This document shows, piece by piece, positions 49,487 to 59,571 of a DNA stretch of 64,000 bases. This DNA comes from JAFARE01 sp963777285 (GTDB taxonomy: Bacteria; Chloroflexota; Dormibacteria; Aeolococcales; Aeolococcaceae). The stretch's first letter is position 1, and every line of letters starts with the position of its first letter. The stretch is from NCBI GenBank assembly GCA_963777285.1, contig CAVZPR010000002.1, positions 62,001-126,000 on the forward strand, read 5' to 3'. The position numbers and the translations under genes are program-made. Under the pieces are notes generated by a model. That model was given only the letters and a program-made list of their open reading frames with translations, did not search any database and was not told the origin of the DNA.

Positions 49487-51706
49487 GTGCGCAGGACCCG
49501 CCTCGCGGCGCTGCCGCTCGCCGCAGCGGCATTGATCCTGGCGGGTGGCGCCGTTCACGCGGATCCGACGGCGCAATGGACGACGTATCACCTGACGCCG
49601 GACAGGGGCGGCGACGACAACGGCGAGCCCTCGTTCCGCAACCTCGGGCCGCTGTGGGCGACGGCCGCACTGGACGGAGCCGTCGACGCGGAGCCGCTCG
49701 TGTATCGGAACGACGTCATCGTCGCCACGGAGAACAACTCCGTCTACGCGTTCGACATCGACACGGGTGTGCAGAGGTGGAAGACGACGCTGGCGTCGCC
49801 GCGCACCAAGGCCTTCAGCTGTCAGGCCATCCTGCCGCTGGGCATCATGGGAACGCCTGTCATCGACGGCGGCAGCCTCTACGTCGTCGCCGAGGAGGAG
49901 GTGGCGGGCGCCGACAGCTTTCACATGGCGAAGATCGACCCGAGTGACGGGAGCGTCGCCTATGACACCGACATCACGCCTGACGGCATGGACGTCGACC
50001 CCGAGAAGGAGCGCAGCGCGCTCGCTGTGTCCGGCGGCAATGTCGTCGTGACGTGGGGAAGCCTGGCCGCCGACTGCGGCCCGTACCACGGCTACCTCGA
50101 GACGGTGCGGGAGACCGACGGCGCGAAGCAGTCGCAGTGGCACGACACGGCGGAGACGGGCGGGACGCAGGGCGGCATCTGGGCGCCGTCCGGACCGGCC
50201 GTGGACCCGCAGGGAAACATCTACGTGTCGACCGGCAACGGGTCGTCGACGAGCGTCGACACCTACGACTACGGCGACAGCGTGCTCGAGTTTCCGCCGG
50301 CGTTCAACAGCGCGACGCAGCCTGCGTTCTTCGCCCCGGGAACCCCGGAGGCGTGGTACGCCGACAACGCCGACGACGAGGACCTCGGGTCCGTGGGACC
50401 CACGCTGCTTCCCAACAGCGAGCTCTTCGCCATAGGCAAGGGCGGGTACGGGTATCTGTTGACGCAGAACGCCCTGCCAGGCAACGACAATCCCGGCGGC
50501 GGCCAGGCGTACCAGGCGCAGGTCTGCCGGTCGACGATCGAAGACGCCTACGGCGGCACGGCGGTGATGGGAGACGTCGTGTTCGTGCCCTGCTTCGACG
50601 GGATGACGGCGGTGAGCATCGATTCGCCGACCAGCTTCCACGTGCTGTGGCGCTCCAGCGGCAGGACGTCGGGGCCGCCGATCGTCGCCGGCGGTCTCGT
50701 CTGGTCGACGGCTGCAAACGGAACCAGCAGCACGTTGTTCGGGCTCGATCCGGGGAGTGGCGCGATCCTGGACCAGCTGTCGCTGCCGATGGCTCCCGGC
50801 GTGGTGCACTTCGCCACGGCCGCGGCCGCCGACGGCACGCTGTTGATGGCGGCCGACGACGAGCTCACCGCGTTCGCGCCACCGCCGGTCTCCGCGGCGC
50901 CGGAGCTGGGCGGATACGAGGTCGACGGCTGGGGTGCCCTGCACCCATACGGTGGCGCGTCCATCGCCAGCATCTACGCGTACTGGCCGGGACGCGACGA
51001 GGCGCGGGGCATCGTGATGCGGCCGGATCGCAAGGGTGGCTACGTGCTCGACGCCTCCGGCGGCGTCAATCCATTCGGCACCGCGGTGCCCGTTGACGGC
51101 GCGCCGTCGTGGCCCGGTGCGGATGTGGCGCGTGGCATCGTGCTGGATCCGTGCGATTCGAGCGGCGCCGGCGGCTACGTGCTCGACGACTGGGGTGGCA
51201 TCCACGCCTTCGGCGGCGCGCCGCCGGTGTCGGGCGGCGGCTACTGGAGCGGTCGCGACCTGGCCCGCGGCATCGCGGTCAACCCGTGCAGCGGCAACGT
51301 GGTCAGCGGCTACACCCTGGACGGCTGGGGCGGCATTCATCCGTTCTGGCAGACCGGATCGCCGGCCCTTCCCAAGCCGTACAGCCCCAGCTACTGGCCG
51401 GGGCAGGACGTGACTCGCGGGCTCGTGCTCACCTCGAGCGGCTCCGGCTACATCCTCGACGACTACGGCGCGCTGCACGTGTTCGGCTCGGCGAGCGCAA
51501 CGTCGGAGTCGGCGTACTTCCCGGGACAGGACGTTGCGCGTGCGGTCACGCTCGACACGTGGGCGCACGCGGCGTATCAGGGCGGCTACGTGCTCACCGC
51601 GTACGGCCAGCTGGCGCCGTGGTGGGTGAAGGGCACGCCGCAGGTCCCGTCACCGTCGGGACAGCCGCGCTGGAGCTACAAGATCGCCCGCGGAGCTGCT
51701 GCGTAG
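49487..51706 (+). CDS. Secreted PQQ-type beta-propeller protein with C-terminal tandem repeats
   Basis: The 739-residue protein has a Sec signal (RTRLAALPLAAAALILAGGA) and a propeller (residues about 35-460) with PLVYRNDVIVATENNSVYAF, DIDTGVQRWKTTL and similar blades, as in PQQ-dependent/BamB-like proteins. From residue about 470 there are five or six repeats of about 45-50 residues built on GGYVLDDWGGIHAFGGAP followed by YWPGxDxARGIV. No PQQ-binding catalytic residues are obvious, so it may be structural or adhesive. It sits downstream of the SRPBCC gene. Confidence 0.85.
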   Translation: MRRTRLAALPLAAAALILAGGAVHADPTAQWTTYHLTPDRGGDDNGEPSFRNLGPLWATAALDGAVDAEPLVYRNDVIVATENNSVYAFDIDTGVQRWKTTLASPRTKAFSCQAILPLGIMGTPVIDGGSLYVVAEEEVAGADSFHMAKIDPSDGSVAYDTDITPDGMDVDPEKERSALAVSGGNVVVTWGSLAADCGPYHGYLETVRETDGAKQSQWHDTAETGGTQGGIWAPSGPAVDPQGNIYVSTGNGSSTSVDTYDYGDSVLEFPPAFNSATQPAFFAPGTPEAWYADNADDEDLGSVGPTLLPNSELFAIGKGGYGYLLTQNALPGNDNPGGGQAYQAQVCRSTIEDAYGGTAVMGDVVFVPCFDGMTAVSIDSPTSFHVLWRSSGRTSGPPIVAGGLVWSTAANGTSSTLFGLDPGSGAILDQLSLPMAPGVVHFATAAAADGTLLMAADDELTAFAPPPVSAAPELGGYEVDGWGALHPYGGASIASIYAYWPGRDEARGIVMRPDRKGGYVLDASGGVNPFGTAVPVDGAPSWPGADVARGIVLDPCDSSGAGGYVLDDWGGIHAFGGAPPVSGGGYWSGRDLARGIAVNPCSGNVVSGYTLDGWGGIHPFWQTGSPALPKPYSPSYWPGQDVTRGLVLTSSGSGYILDDYGALHVFGSASATSESAYFPGQDVARAVTLDTWAHAAYQGGYVLTAYGQLAPWWVKGTPQVPSPSGQPRWSYKIARGAAA

Positions 51707-51723
51707 TCTTCGCGTGGCGATGG

Positions 51724-51807
51724 TGCGGCGGGTGGGAGTCGAACCCACACGTCCTCTCGGACAATAGTGTTTGAGACTATCGCGCCTTCCAGTTACGCCA
51801 CCGCCGC
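51724..51807 (-). tRNA. tRNA-Leu (anticodon CAA)
   Basis: An 84-nt tRNA with a long variable arm. Acceptor GCGGCGG/CCGCCGC with discriminator A, anticodon stem ATAGT/ACTAT around CTCAAAC (anticodon CAA), variable stem GTCC/GGAC, T arm GTGGG-TTCGACT-CCCAC. No CCA is encoded. Confidence 0.95.
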
Positions 51808-51834
51808 TTGTGGCTCCACGACAATGCTATGTCA

Positions 51835-52389
51835 TCAACGACCGGTCAGCGCCAGCAGCTTCGCCTGTGTCGACGCATCCGCGGGTGACGTCTCAGGGCC
51901 GAACACTCCGGCGGCGCGCCAGTCACCGGCGGTCTTCAACATCTCCGCGTAGCTCGCGTCCACGAGCTCCGGGTCCAGTGACTCATCACCGCTGATGGCG
52001 CGCGCCAGGTCCCACGTGTGAATGACGCTGTCCACCATCATCTGACGCGCGTACGCCTCCGCCGGCGTGTCACCGAAAGAGAGGTGCACCGTGCGCTCCA
52101 GCGCGCCCGGTTCGTGCAGCGCCGCGACGGCGCGCTGCTGCGCGTCACGCACCGCCTGCAGCGGATCCGCGCCGAGCAGATCTCCGTCGAGCCGGTCGCC
52201 GACGTCTGCAACGGTGCGGCCGGCGAGCATCTCGGGGACCCACAGGTACTCGCCGGTCACGTGGTTGACGAGAGTCCTGACGTCCCATTCGGTGCACGGG
52301 GTCGGCGCCGACCACTGCTCGGCGCTGATGCGCTCGGCGCGCTGCACGAAGCCCTCGCTGGCCCGCCGGAACGCGGTCGCCTGGTTCAT
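51835..52389 (-). CDS. TIGR03086-type (DinB-like, mycothiol-dependent maleylpyruvate isomerase-fold) protein
   Basis: The 184-residue four-helix protein has SAEQWSAPTPCTEWDVRTLV then NHVTGEYLWVPEMLAG, which bears the metal-ligand His, and MVDSVIHTWDLARAISGDES with the HxWDLA motif. Such proteins use or resemble those using mycothiol in actinobacteria, which hints at the host lineage. The start at 52389 (MNQATAFRRA) is chosen; the longer frame would cover the divergent methyltransferase promoter. Confidence 0.85.
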   Translation of the reverse strand: MNQATAFRRASEGFVQRAERISAEQWSAPTPCTEWDVRTLVNHVTGEYLWVPEMLAGRTVADVGDRLDGDLLGADPLQAVRDAQQRAVAALHEPGALERTVHLSFGDTPAEAYARQMMVDSVIHTWDLARAISGDESLDPELVDASYAEMLKTAGDWRAAGVFGPETSPADASTQAKLLALTGR

Positions 52390-52458
52390 CCCAGCCGCAG
52401 GATAGACCACGACCGGGCCGTCCGTGAGCCCGCCGGCCGGGTACCGTGGACGGCACGG

Positions 52459-53076
52459 ATGAGCGCCCAGCAGCACTACTTCACGCCAACGCCGCGGGTG
52501 CCCTCGCATCCGGCACCGGTGCACCTCCGCCTGCCGGATCTGCGGCTCGACCTGGTCACCGACCGCGGCGTGTTCGCGTACGGCCAGGTGGACCGCGGCA
52601 CGGACCTGCTGCTGCGCACGATCCCGCCTCCGCCGCCGGGAGACCTGCTCGATCTGGGCTGCGGCTACGGCGCCATCGCGGTCGCGCTGGCGCGGCGAGC
52701 ACCGGCGTCACGCGTGTGGGCCGTCGACGTCAACCAGCGCGCACTCGCGCTGACACGGCGGAACGCAGACGCCGCCGGCGCGGACAACGTTGTCATCACC
52801 GAGCCGGCTGCGGTGCCCGACGACGTCCGCTTCGCGGCCGTCTATTCGAATCCACCGGTGCGTGTCGGCAAGGCCGCGCTGCACGACCTGCTGGGCGCGT
52901 GGATGCGCCGCCTCGACGCCGGCGGCGTCTTGTACCTCGTGGTGCAGCGCAACCTCGGCTCCGACTCGCTCGGCCGCTGGCTGGAATCGCGCGGATGCGC
53001 GGTCGAGCGCGTGCGCTCACGCGCGGGGTACCGGGTTCTGGCGGCGCAGCGCTCTTCAGGCAGCGGTCATGATTGA
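52459..53076 (+). CDS. RsmC/YbxB-like class I methyltransferase
   Basis: The 205-residue protein has SAM motif I DLLDLGCGYGAIAVALARR near residue 65, motif II VWAVDVNQRALALTRRNA and the N-6-type NPP motif AAVYSNPPVRVGKAAL. The N-terminal LDLVTDRGVFAYGQVDRGTD is the mark of the small RsmC/YbxB family that methylates a guanine N2 in 16S rRNA. The ATG at 52459 is preferred. Its end overlaps the lgt start. Confidence 0.87.
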   Translation: MSAQQHYFTPTPRVPSHPAPVHLRLPDLRLDLVTDRGVFAYGQVDRGTDLLLRTIPPPPPGDLLDLGCGYGAIAVALARRAPASRVWAVDVNQRALALTRRNADAAGADNVVITEPAAVPDDVRFAAVYSNPPVRVGKAALHDLLGAWMRRLDAGGVLYLVVQRNLGSDSLGRWLESRGCAVERVRSRAGYRVLAAQRSSGSGHD

Positions 53077-53986
53077 CGCAGTCATGCGCGTGACGCCGTC
53101 GCCCGGGATCATCGTCGTCAACATCGATCCCGTCCTGCACCTGGGACCCATCCCCGTCCACTGGTACGGGATCATGTACGCGCTTGCGTTCCTGACCGCG
53201 TACCGCTTCGGCGTGCTGCCGCTCACACTGCGAAGCGGACTGTCGCGCGCCACCGCTGAGAAGATCACGACGCTGACGATCGTCACGGGGCTTGTCGGCG
53301 GACGCATCTACTACGTGGTGCAGCAGCCCGACCTGGTCAGCGGCTACCTGCAGCAGCCGGTCAACATCATCGCCTTCTGGAACGGCGGGATGGCATTCTT
53401 CGGCGCCATCATCGCAGGCTTCATCACGCTCGCCATCTGCGGCTGGCACTACCGCATAAATCCGTGGTTGGTGCTCGACGGCGGCGTGCTCTTCGCTGTG
53501 GTCGGGCAGCCGATCGGGCGCATCGGCAACATCATCAACGGCGACATCCTCGGCGCTCAGAGCACGCTGCCGTGGGCCACTGCGTACGCAAACCCTCACG
53601 CCATCTTGCAGCAGGGTTTCTCGACGTGCACCCTGACGGGCGCGACCTGCCTGCCCGCGTACCAGCCGGCGGCCGCGTACGAGGCGCTGGGCACGATCGT
53701 CATCGGCCTCGTGCTGCTCTGGTTGTACCGCCGCCGCGTGCGCTCCGGCGTCATGGCCATCGTGTACGTGGCCCTGTACGCGGTCAGCCAGCTCATCCTG
53801 TTCGAGTTCCGCAAGAGCGAGCCGCCAGGCCCGCTGGGGCTGCGCGAGGCGCAGTGGACGGCGATCGCGATGCTGGTCCTGGCGGTGCCCGCGCTGATCC
53901 TGCTGTGGCGGCGCACCGCAGCCCGTGCCGAGGCGTTCCATCAGAGCGGCAGCACCACGCCCACGGCGCCGGCCAAGGCCACGTGA
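53069..53986 (+). CDS. lgt: Prolipoprotein diacylglyceryl transferase
   Basis: The 305-residue polytopic enzyme adds diacylglycerol to lipobox Cys. Marks are IPVHWYGIMYALAFLTAY, GGRIYYVVQQ, NGGMAFFGAIIAG and the signature VGQPIGRIGNIINGDILG. The usual HPTQLYE is AYQPAAAYEAL and the E of NGE is Asp, as in some divergent members. It serves the lipoproteins of the window. The ATG at 53069 overlaps the methyltransferase stop; a second ATG at 53084 is possible. Confidence 0.92.
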   Translation: MIDAVMRVTPSPGIIVVNIDPVLHLGPIPVHWYGIMYALAFLTAYRFGVLPLTLRSGLSRATAEKITTLTIVTGLVGGRIYYVVQQPDLVSGYLQQPVNIIAFWNGGMAFFGAIIAGFITLAICGWHYRINPWLVLDGGVLFAVVGQPIGRIGNIINGDILGAQSTLPWATAYANPHAILQQGFSTCTLTGATCLPAYQPAAAYEALGTIVIGLVLLWLYRRRVRSGVMAIVYVALYAVSQLILFEFRKSEPPGPLGLREAQWTAIAMLVLAVPALILLWRRTAARAEAFHQSGSTTPTAPAKAT

Positions 53987-54567
53987 ACGTCGCGCTGACG
54001 GCAAAGAACGTCGTCGACTTCGTCGCGTTCGCGCTCTACATCCTGATCCTGGTGCGCATCCTCATCTCGTGGCTGCCGGTGAGCCCGTGGAATCCGTTGG
54101 TGCGCATCCTGCGCCGCATCGTCGATCCCATCCTGCGTCCGTTCCGGCGCCTCCTGCCGTCGCTGGGCGGCATCGACCTCTCGCCGCTTGTGGCCATCCT
54201 CGTCATCTTCTTCCTGGCGCAGCTGATCGACCAGGCCCTGCTCTACTTCGCGCTCGGAGGCTCGGTCCCGGTGGCGCAGGACATCGTGCTGCTGATCGCG
54301 CAGCTGCTCGAGAACGTCATCCTGGTGCTGGGCATCCTGGTGCTGGTGCGCTTGATGGTCTCGCTGTTTGCCGCCGACCCCTGGCACCCCCTGGTGATGG
54401 GCATCCGCTCCATGACCAATCCCCTGGTGCGACCCTTCGCCGGATTCGCACGGGGCCGGGCGCGCAGCGGCATCGATCTGCCCGCGCTGTTGACGCTGGC
54501 GGCCTACGTGGTGCTCTATCTCGTCGTATCGATCGGTTTCGGCCAGCTGCTGGCGCGGGCGCTCTGA
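53983..54567 (+). CDS. YggT-family membrane protein
   Basis: The 194-residue protein has two copies of the YggT unit: LYILILVRILISWLPVSPWN with RIVDPILRPFRRLLPS, and LGILVLVRLMVSLFAADPWH with SMTNPLVRPFAGFARG. It has four transmembrane helices and may help in osmotic stress or septum functions. The GTG overlaps the lgt stop (GTGA). Its last 52 bases overlap the convergent dnaE. Confidence 0.9.
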   Translation: MNVALTAKNVVDFVAFALYILILVRILISWLPVSPWNPLVRILRRIVDPILRPFRRLLPSLGGIDLSPLVAILVIFFLAQLIDQALLYFALGGSVPVAQDIVLLIAQLLENVILVLGILVLVRLMVSLFAADPWHPLVMGIRSMTNPLVRPFAGFARGRARSGIDLPALLTLAAYVVLYLVVSIGFGQLLARAL

Positions 54568-57500
54568 GGGGCGCCACCGCCCCGGTTGGTCCGCGCGGCG
54601 CCGCGCAGCTCCCGCTCCGGGGCCCGGGCACGGTGGATCTCCATGCGGTACGCACCGTCGCCGACCAGCACCTCTATGGCGCGCTCCAAACCGGGACCGG
54701 GCTCCACCGCGAACTCGTCCGGCAGCGTCACCTGGTCGACGCTCGCGGTGCCGTGCACGTGCAGCACCACCGGACAGCCGCCCCGGTGCTGCTGCAGCAC
54801 GTGGCGCAGCTGCTGCAGCGCGGCGGTGTGCGGCGGCGAGATGCGCACGTGGACGGTGCTGTTGCGCCGCCACCCGGCGAGCCGCGGGTCGTCATACGCG
54901 TAGACCGATTCCGCGAGGATCTTCGCCGGTTCGATGTCGAAGCGCTCCTCGTCCTCCGCCGGCGCCACGGTCACGCCCCCGCTGCCCCGCCCGGCCTCAA
55001 CCTTGCCGTGGATCACCACCACGGCGTCGGGGCGCAGCAGCTCGCTGCACTCCTCGAAGGTGCGCGGGAACACCACCACCTCGCAGGCGCCGGTGAGGTC
55101 CTCGACCTGCAGGAACGCCATGCGCTGCCCGGTGGTGCTGCGCTTCGGCACGAACGTGCGGATGTCCCGCACGGCGCCGCCGATGTGCACCAGCAGCCCG
55201 TCGAGATGCGGTCCCAGCTCGCTGACGCTCGTGTCCACCCGCTGCTGCAGCTCTGCCGAGATGCGGCGCAGCGGATGGTCGCTGAGGTATATCCCCAGGA
55301 ACTCGCGCTCCCAGCGCAGCCGTTCGTCCGCGGCCACGGGCTCGATGCCGTGCGTTCCGTTGCCGGTGGCTGCACCGTCAGCGTCGATCGCGAGCGAATA
55401 CGCCGGCGCCGGTGCGGCGACCTCCACCGCGTCGCCGAAGAGCGCCGTCTGCCCGGAGTCGCGCTCGCGCCGGATCTGCGCAGCGCGGTCGATCACCCTG
55501 TCGATGAGGCGCAGCAGCTCGCCGCGCTCGCCCAGGGCGTCGCAGGCGCCGCTGCGGATCAGGGCTTCGAGCACGCGGCGGTTGAGGTCCTTGACGCCGG
55601 TACGCAGGCACAGGTCGAGCAGCGTGCTGAACGGCCCTCCCTCCTGGCGCGCCGCCACGATGGCTTCGGCCACGCGCTCGCCGACGTTCTTGATGTGCTT
55701 GAGGCCGTAGAGGATCTCTCCCTTCGCCGCGTCGCCGATGGCGAAGGCGGCGGCGCTGCGGTTGATCTCCGGCGGGCGCACCACCAGTCCCCGAGCGTGC
55801 GCGTCGACGATGCTCTGCTTCAGCTTGTCGAAGTTGTCGGCGCGGCTGTTGAGCAGCGCGCACATGTATTCCAGTGGATGGTTGGCCTTGAGGTACGCGG
55901 TCTGGTACCCGATGAGCGCGTAGCAGACGGCGTGAGCCTTGCCGAACCCGTACCCGGCGAAGAAGGCGATCAGGTCGAAGAGCTCCTTGGCGTGCTCCTC
56001 CGACACCCCCCGCGAGGTGGCGCCGGCGAGGAACTTCTCGCGTTGCTTGGCCATCTTGGGCTTGTCCTTCTTGCCCATCGCCGCCCGCAGCACATCGGCC
56101 TCACCGAGCGTGAATCCCGCCACGGCCGAGGCGATCCTCATCACCTGGTCCTGATACAGGATGATGCCATATGTTTCTGACAGTATTGGCTCCAACTCGG
56201 GGAGCAGGTACGCCACCGGCTCCTCGCCGCGCTTGCGGCGCATGTAGACCTCGACGACGCCGCCCTCGATCGGCCCCGGCCGGTTCAGGGCGTTGGCGAC
56301 CGCGAGATCCTCGATCGAACTCCGGCTGCATGTCGAGCAGGATCCGCTTGGCGAACATCGCCTCCAGCTGGAAGACGCCGTGCGTGTCACCGCGGCCCAG
56401 GAGCTCGTACGCCTTGTGGTCGTCGAGGGGGAGGCTGTCGATGTCCAGCCGGCTGCCGCGCGACGCTTCAACGAGCGCGGCCGCTTCCTCCAGCACGGTG
56501 AGGTTGGTCAGCCCCAGGAGGTCGATCTTGAGCAGCCCGATCTGCTGCACGCCATTCATGTCGAACTGCGTCACCGCGGTGGCGCCGTCGCCGGTGGCGC
56601 GCTGCAGCGGCACCACCTCGGCCAGCGGCTGCGAGCCGATCACCACCCCCGCCGCGTGCGTCGAGGCATTGCGGCAGATCCCCTCGAGCCGCTGCGCGTT
56701 GTCGATCACCTGACGCGCCCACTCCTCGTGCTCGTACAGGTGGTGCAGGTCACGGCTCTCGGCGAGGGCACGCTCCAGCGTGATGCCGATCGTGGCGGGC
56801 ACGAGCTTGGCCAGGCGGTCGACGTCGGGCAGCGGCACGTTGAGCACGCGACCCACGTCCCGGATGGCTGCGCGCGCCGCCATGGTTCCGAACGTGATGA
56901 TCTGCGCCACGCGGTCGTGGCCGTACTTCTCCTGCACGTAGCGCAGCACGCGGTCGCGCCGCCGGTCGTCGAAGTCGATGTCGATGTCCGGCATCTGCAC
57001 ACGCTCCAGGTTCAGGAAGCGCTCGAAGATCAGTCCGTACGTCAGCGGGCAGATGTCCGTGATGCGCAGCACGTAGGACACAAGCGACCCGGCGGCGCTG
57101 CCGCGCCCCGGCCCCACCCGTACGCCGTCCTCGCGCGCTGCCCTGATCAGGTCCCAGACGATCAGGAAGTACGCGGCGAATCCCGTCTGGGCGATGACGT
57201 CCAGCTCCATGGCCAGACGCTCGCGCGCCTCCCGCGTGACGGCGGCCCCGTAACGCTCGTGCAGCCCCTGCTCGCACAGCTGGCGCAGGTACGAGTCGGC
57301 GTCTTCACCGTCGGGGATGGGGTTGTACGTGGGCAGCAGGTTGCGTCCCAGCGGGATGTCGAGGTCGCATCGCGCCGCTATCGCCAGCGTGTTGCCCAGC
57401 GCCTCGCCGTATGGCGCGAATCGCCGCCGCATCTCGCCGCTGCCGGCGAGGTAGAAGTTGGGGCCGGAGAACTTGAAGCGTTTCTCCTCTTCGCGCCGCG

Positions 57501-58221
57501 CGCCGGTCTGCAGGCAGAGCAGGATGTCGTGCGCTTCCGCGTCGTCAGGATGGATGTAGTGCGAGTCGTTGGTCGCCACCGTGGCCAGCCCGGTGCGCCG
57601 CGCGATCTCCAGCAGCCCATCGCGCACCGCTGCCTCCTCGGACATGCCGTGGTCCTGCAGCTCGAGGAAGTACGCGTCGCGGCCGAAGATCTCCATGTGC
57701 TCGCGGGCGATCAACTCGGCGGCGCCGACGTCGCCGCGCATGATCGCCTGGGGCACCTCGCCGCCGAGGCACGCCGACAGGCAGATGAGGCCCTCGGAGT
57801 GCGCCGCGAGAAGCTCCTTGTCGATGCGCGGCTTGTAGTAGTGGCCCTCGAGGTGCGCGGTCGTGACGAGACGGATCAGGTTCCCGTATCCGGTCTCGTT
57901 GCGCGCCAGCAGGATGAGGTGGCTGGGGTCGCGATCCGCGCGCGCCTCGCGGTCATGACGCGAGCGCGGCGCCATGTACATCTCGCAGCCGATGATCGGC
58001 TTCACCCCTGCGGCGCGCGCCGCCGCGTAGAACTCCACGGCGCCGTAGAGCACGCCGTGGTCGGTGATGGCGACCGCCGGCTGGCCCAGCTCCCGCGCTC
58101 GGTCCACCAGGGTGCGAATGCGCGCCGCGCCGTCGAGCAGCGAGTACTCGGTGTGCGTGTGCAGATGGACGAAGGAGTCGGCGTTCTCCCCCACGGCAGC
58201 TTTCGCCGTTTCGCCAGTCAT
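54516..58221 (-). CDS. dnaE: DNA polymerase III alpha subunit (DnaE), frameshifted
   Basis: The replicative polymerase. The N-terminal PHP domain begins FVHLHTHTEYSLLDGAARI, and catalytic aspartates lie in MPDIDIDFDDRRRDRVLRY. The first frame runs to LLDMQPE and then turns to Arg-rich nonsense. The other frame takes over at SIEDLAVANALNRPGPIEGG, which matches the conserved FEDLxAxNALYRPGP. One extra base (A at 56318/56319 on the + strand) explains it exactly, giving about 1,234 residues. The remaining C-terminal part has the HhH and OB regions. The context GATCGAACTC equals that of the DUF151 break. An intact gene is probable in the organism. Confidence 0.93.
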
Positions 58222-58299
58222 CTCTCCCGCGTGTGTCTCATTCGAACATGCGTACGGTACCACCGCGGCGGCTCCGTCCGCGCCCGGTCCACCTCCATG

Positions 58300-59571
58300 T
58301 CACGCGCGCGCCAGCGTGGCCACGACCTCGACGTGGTAGGTCTGGGGAAACATGTCGACGATCGCCGTCTCCGTCACCGTGTAGGGCCCCGAAGCGACCA
58401 GGACGTGCAGGTCGCGGGCCAGCGTCGCAGGGTCGCACGACACGTACACCACGCGCTCCGGGCCGGCGAGCGCCAGCCACCCGGTGACCCGGCCGTCGCA
58501 TCCGGCACGCGGAGGGTCGAGCAGCAGCCGGTCGACGTCGCCGGCCGTGGGGAGCGCCTCCTCCGCCGCCGCCGCGACGTAGCGTACGCGCTCCTCAACG
58601 CCGTTGAGCCGCGCGTTGAGCACGCCCAGGCGCGCTGACTCGCGGTTGCTCTCGATGCACGTCACCACGGCGCCGGCCGTCGCCACCTCCACGGCCAGCA
58701 TGCCCACGCCGGCGTAGGCATCGACCACGCGCTGTCCGGCTTCCGCGCTCAGGCCGTGCAGCGCCGCGCCGTACAGCGCTTCGAGCTGCGCCACGTTCAC
58801 CTGCATGAACGCACCCGGAGACACGCGGAACGAGTGGCCGCGCCATCGCACCGTGGTCGAGTCGGTGACGAGGCGCGTTTCTCCGGGCATGCGCAGCGCT
58901 GCGGCGTCGACGGCGTCCGCGTCCAGCGCCCGCCGCGGCTTGGCACGCATCAGCAGCTCCGTGCCCTCCTCGCCCAGCGTGACGTGCAGCGCGGTGAGGC
59001 TCGGCGATCCGCCTTCGTCGACCATGCGTCGCAGCTCCGGCAGCGCGCAGGTGATCGCCGCGTCGTGGATGAGGCAGTCGTCGACCGCGACCGGACGCCA
59101 GCTGCGCGCCCGGTTGAATCCCAGCCCCACGCGGTCTCCGTCGCGCACCACGTGGAACTCGCCGCGCTGGCGATAGCGCCAAGGCTCGTCCATGCCGCAC
59201 ACGCGCACGTCGCAGTCCAGCGGCACCCTCTGACGGCGCAGCGCGTCCAGGACGATCTCGCGCTTCAGCTGCAGCTGGTGCTGGTACGCGACGTGCTGCA
59301 GCTGGCAGCCGCCGCACTCCGGCACGTAGCGGCAGGGTGCCGGCACTCGATGCGGCGACGCCTCCGCCGCTGAGACGACGTCGCCGAACCACGTGTTCTT
59401 CTTGCGATATCGCAGCAGCACGTCGACGGCCTCGCCGGGGATGGCGCCGGCGACCAGCACCGTCGCACCCCCATCTGCATGCGCGACGCATAGACCGCCG
59501 TGGACCACTCGCTCGCAGCGCAGGCGCACCCGCTCTCCGGACCGGAGCGGCGTCGCGGCTGCGGTCGTCAA
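58300..59571 (-). CDS. rlmD: 23S rRNA (uracil-5-)-methyltransferase RlmD/RumA type
   Basis: The 423-residue protein has an N-terminal TRAM domain (to residue about 60), the iron-sulfur ligands PCRYVPECGGCQLQHVAY, the SAM motif VVDAYAGVGMLAVEVATA, and the catalytic regions LLLDPPRAGCDGRV and VVYVSCDPATLARDLHVLV with the nucleophile Cys. RlmD, RlmC or TrmA cannot be told apart with certainty. The TTG start overlaps the gatB stop (TTGA), so it is the last gene of the gatCAB operon. Confidence 0.9.
   Translation of the reverse strand: MTTAAATPLRSGERVRLRCERVVHGGLCVAHADGGATVLVAGAIPGEAVDVLLRYRKKNTWFGDVVSAAEASPHRVPAPCRYVPECGGCQLQHVAYQHQLQLKREIVLDALRRQRVPLDCDVRVCGMDEPWRYRQRGEFHVVRDGDRVGLGFNRARSWRPVAVDDCLIHDAAITCALPELRRMVDEGGSPSLTALHVTLGEEGTELLMRAKPRRALDADAVDAAALRMPGETRLVTDSTTVRWRGHSFRVSPGAFMQVNVAQLEALYGAALHGLSAEAGQRVVDAYAGVGMLAVEVATAGAVVTCIESNRESARLGVLNARLNGVEERVRYVAAAAEEALPTAGDVDRLLLDPPRAGCDGRVTGWLALAGPERVVYVSCDPATLARDLHVLVASGPYTVTETAIVDMFPQTYHVEVVATLARA

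Noticed and set aside
48199..49947. Long plus-strand open frame (582 codons) across the sigma/anti-sigma region
   Set aside because: Arg/Gly/Pro-rich shadow of real genes on other frames; no domain pattern.
49013..51568. 851-codon minus-strand frame opposite the PQQ-type gene
   Set aside because: Antisense shadow of a GC-rich gene; the composition (Arg, Val, His) is typical for such frames.
53925..56180. 751-codon plus-strand frame over yggT and dnaE
   Set aside because: Out-of-frame reading of yggT continuing as antisense of dnaE.
45540..56322. Programmed ribosomal frameshifting in dnaE and the DUF151 gene
   Set aside because: The shared 10-base context is on the + strand in both, but the genes lie on opposite strands, so the mRNAs do not share a slippery sequence.
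56293..58638. 781-codon plus-strand frame opposite dnaE
   Set aside because: Antisense shadow; dnaE on the minus strand has clear motifs.
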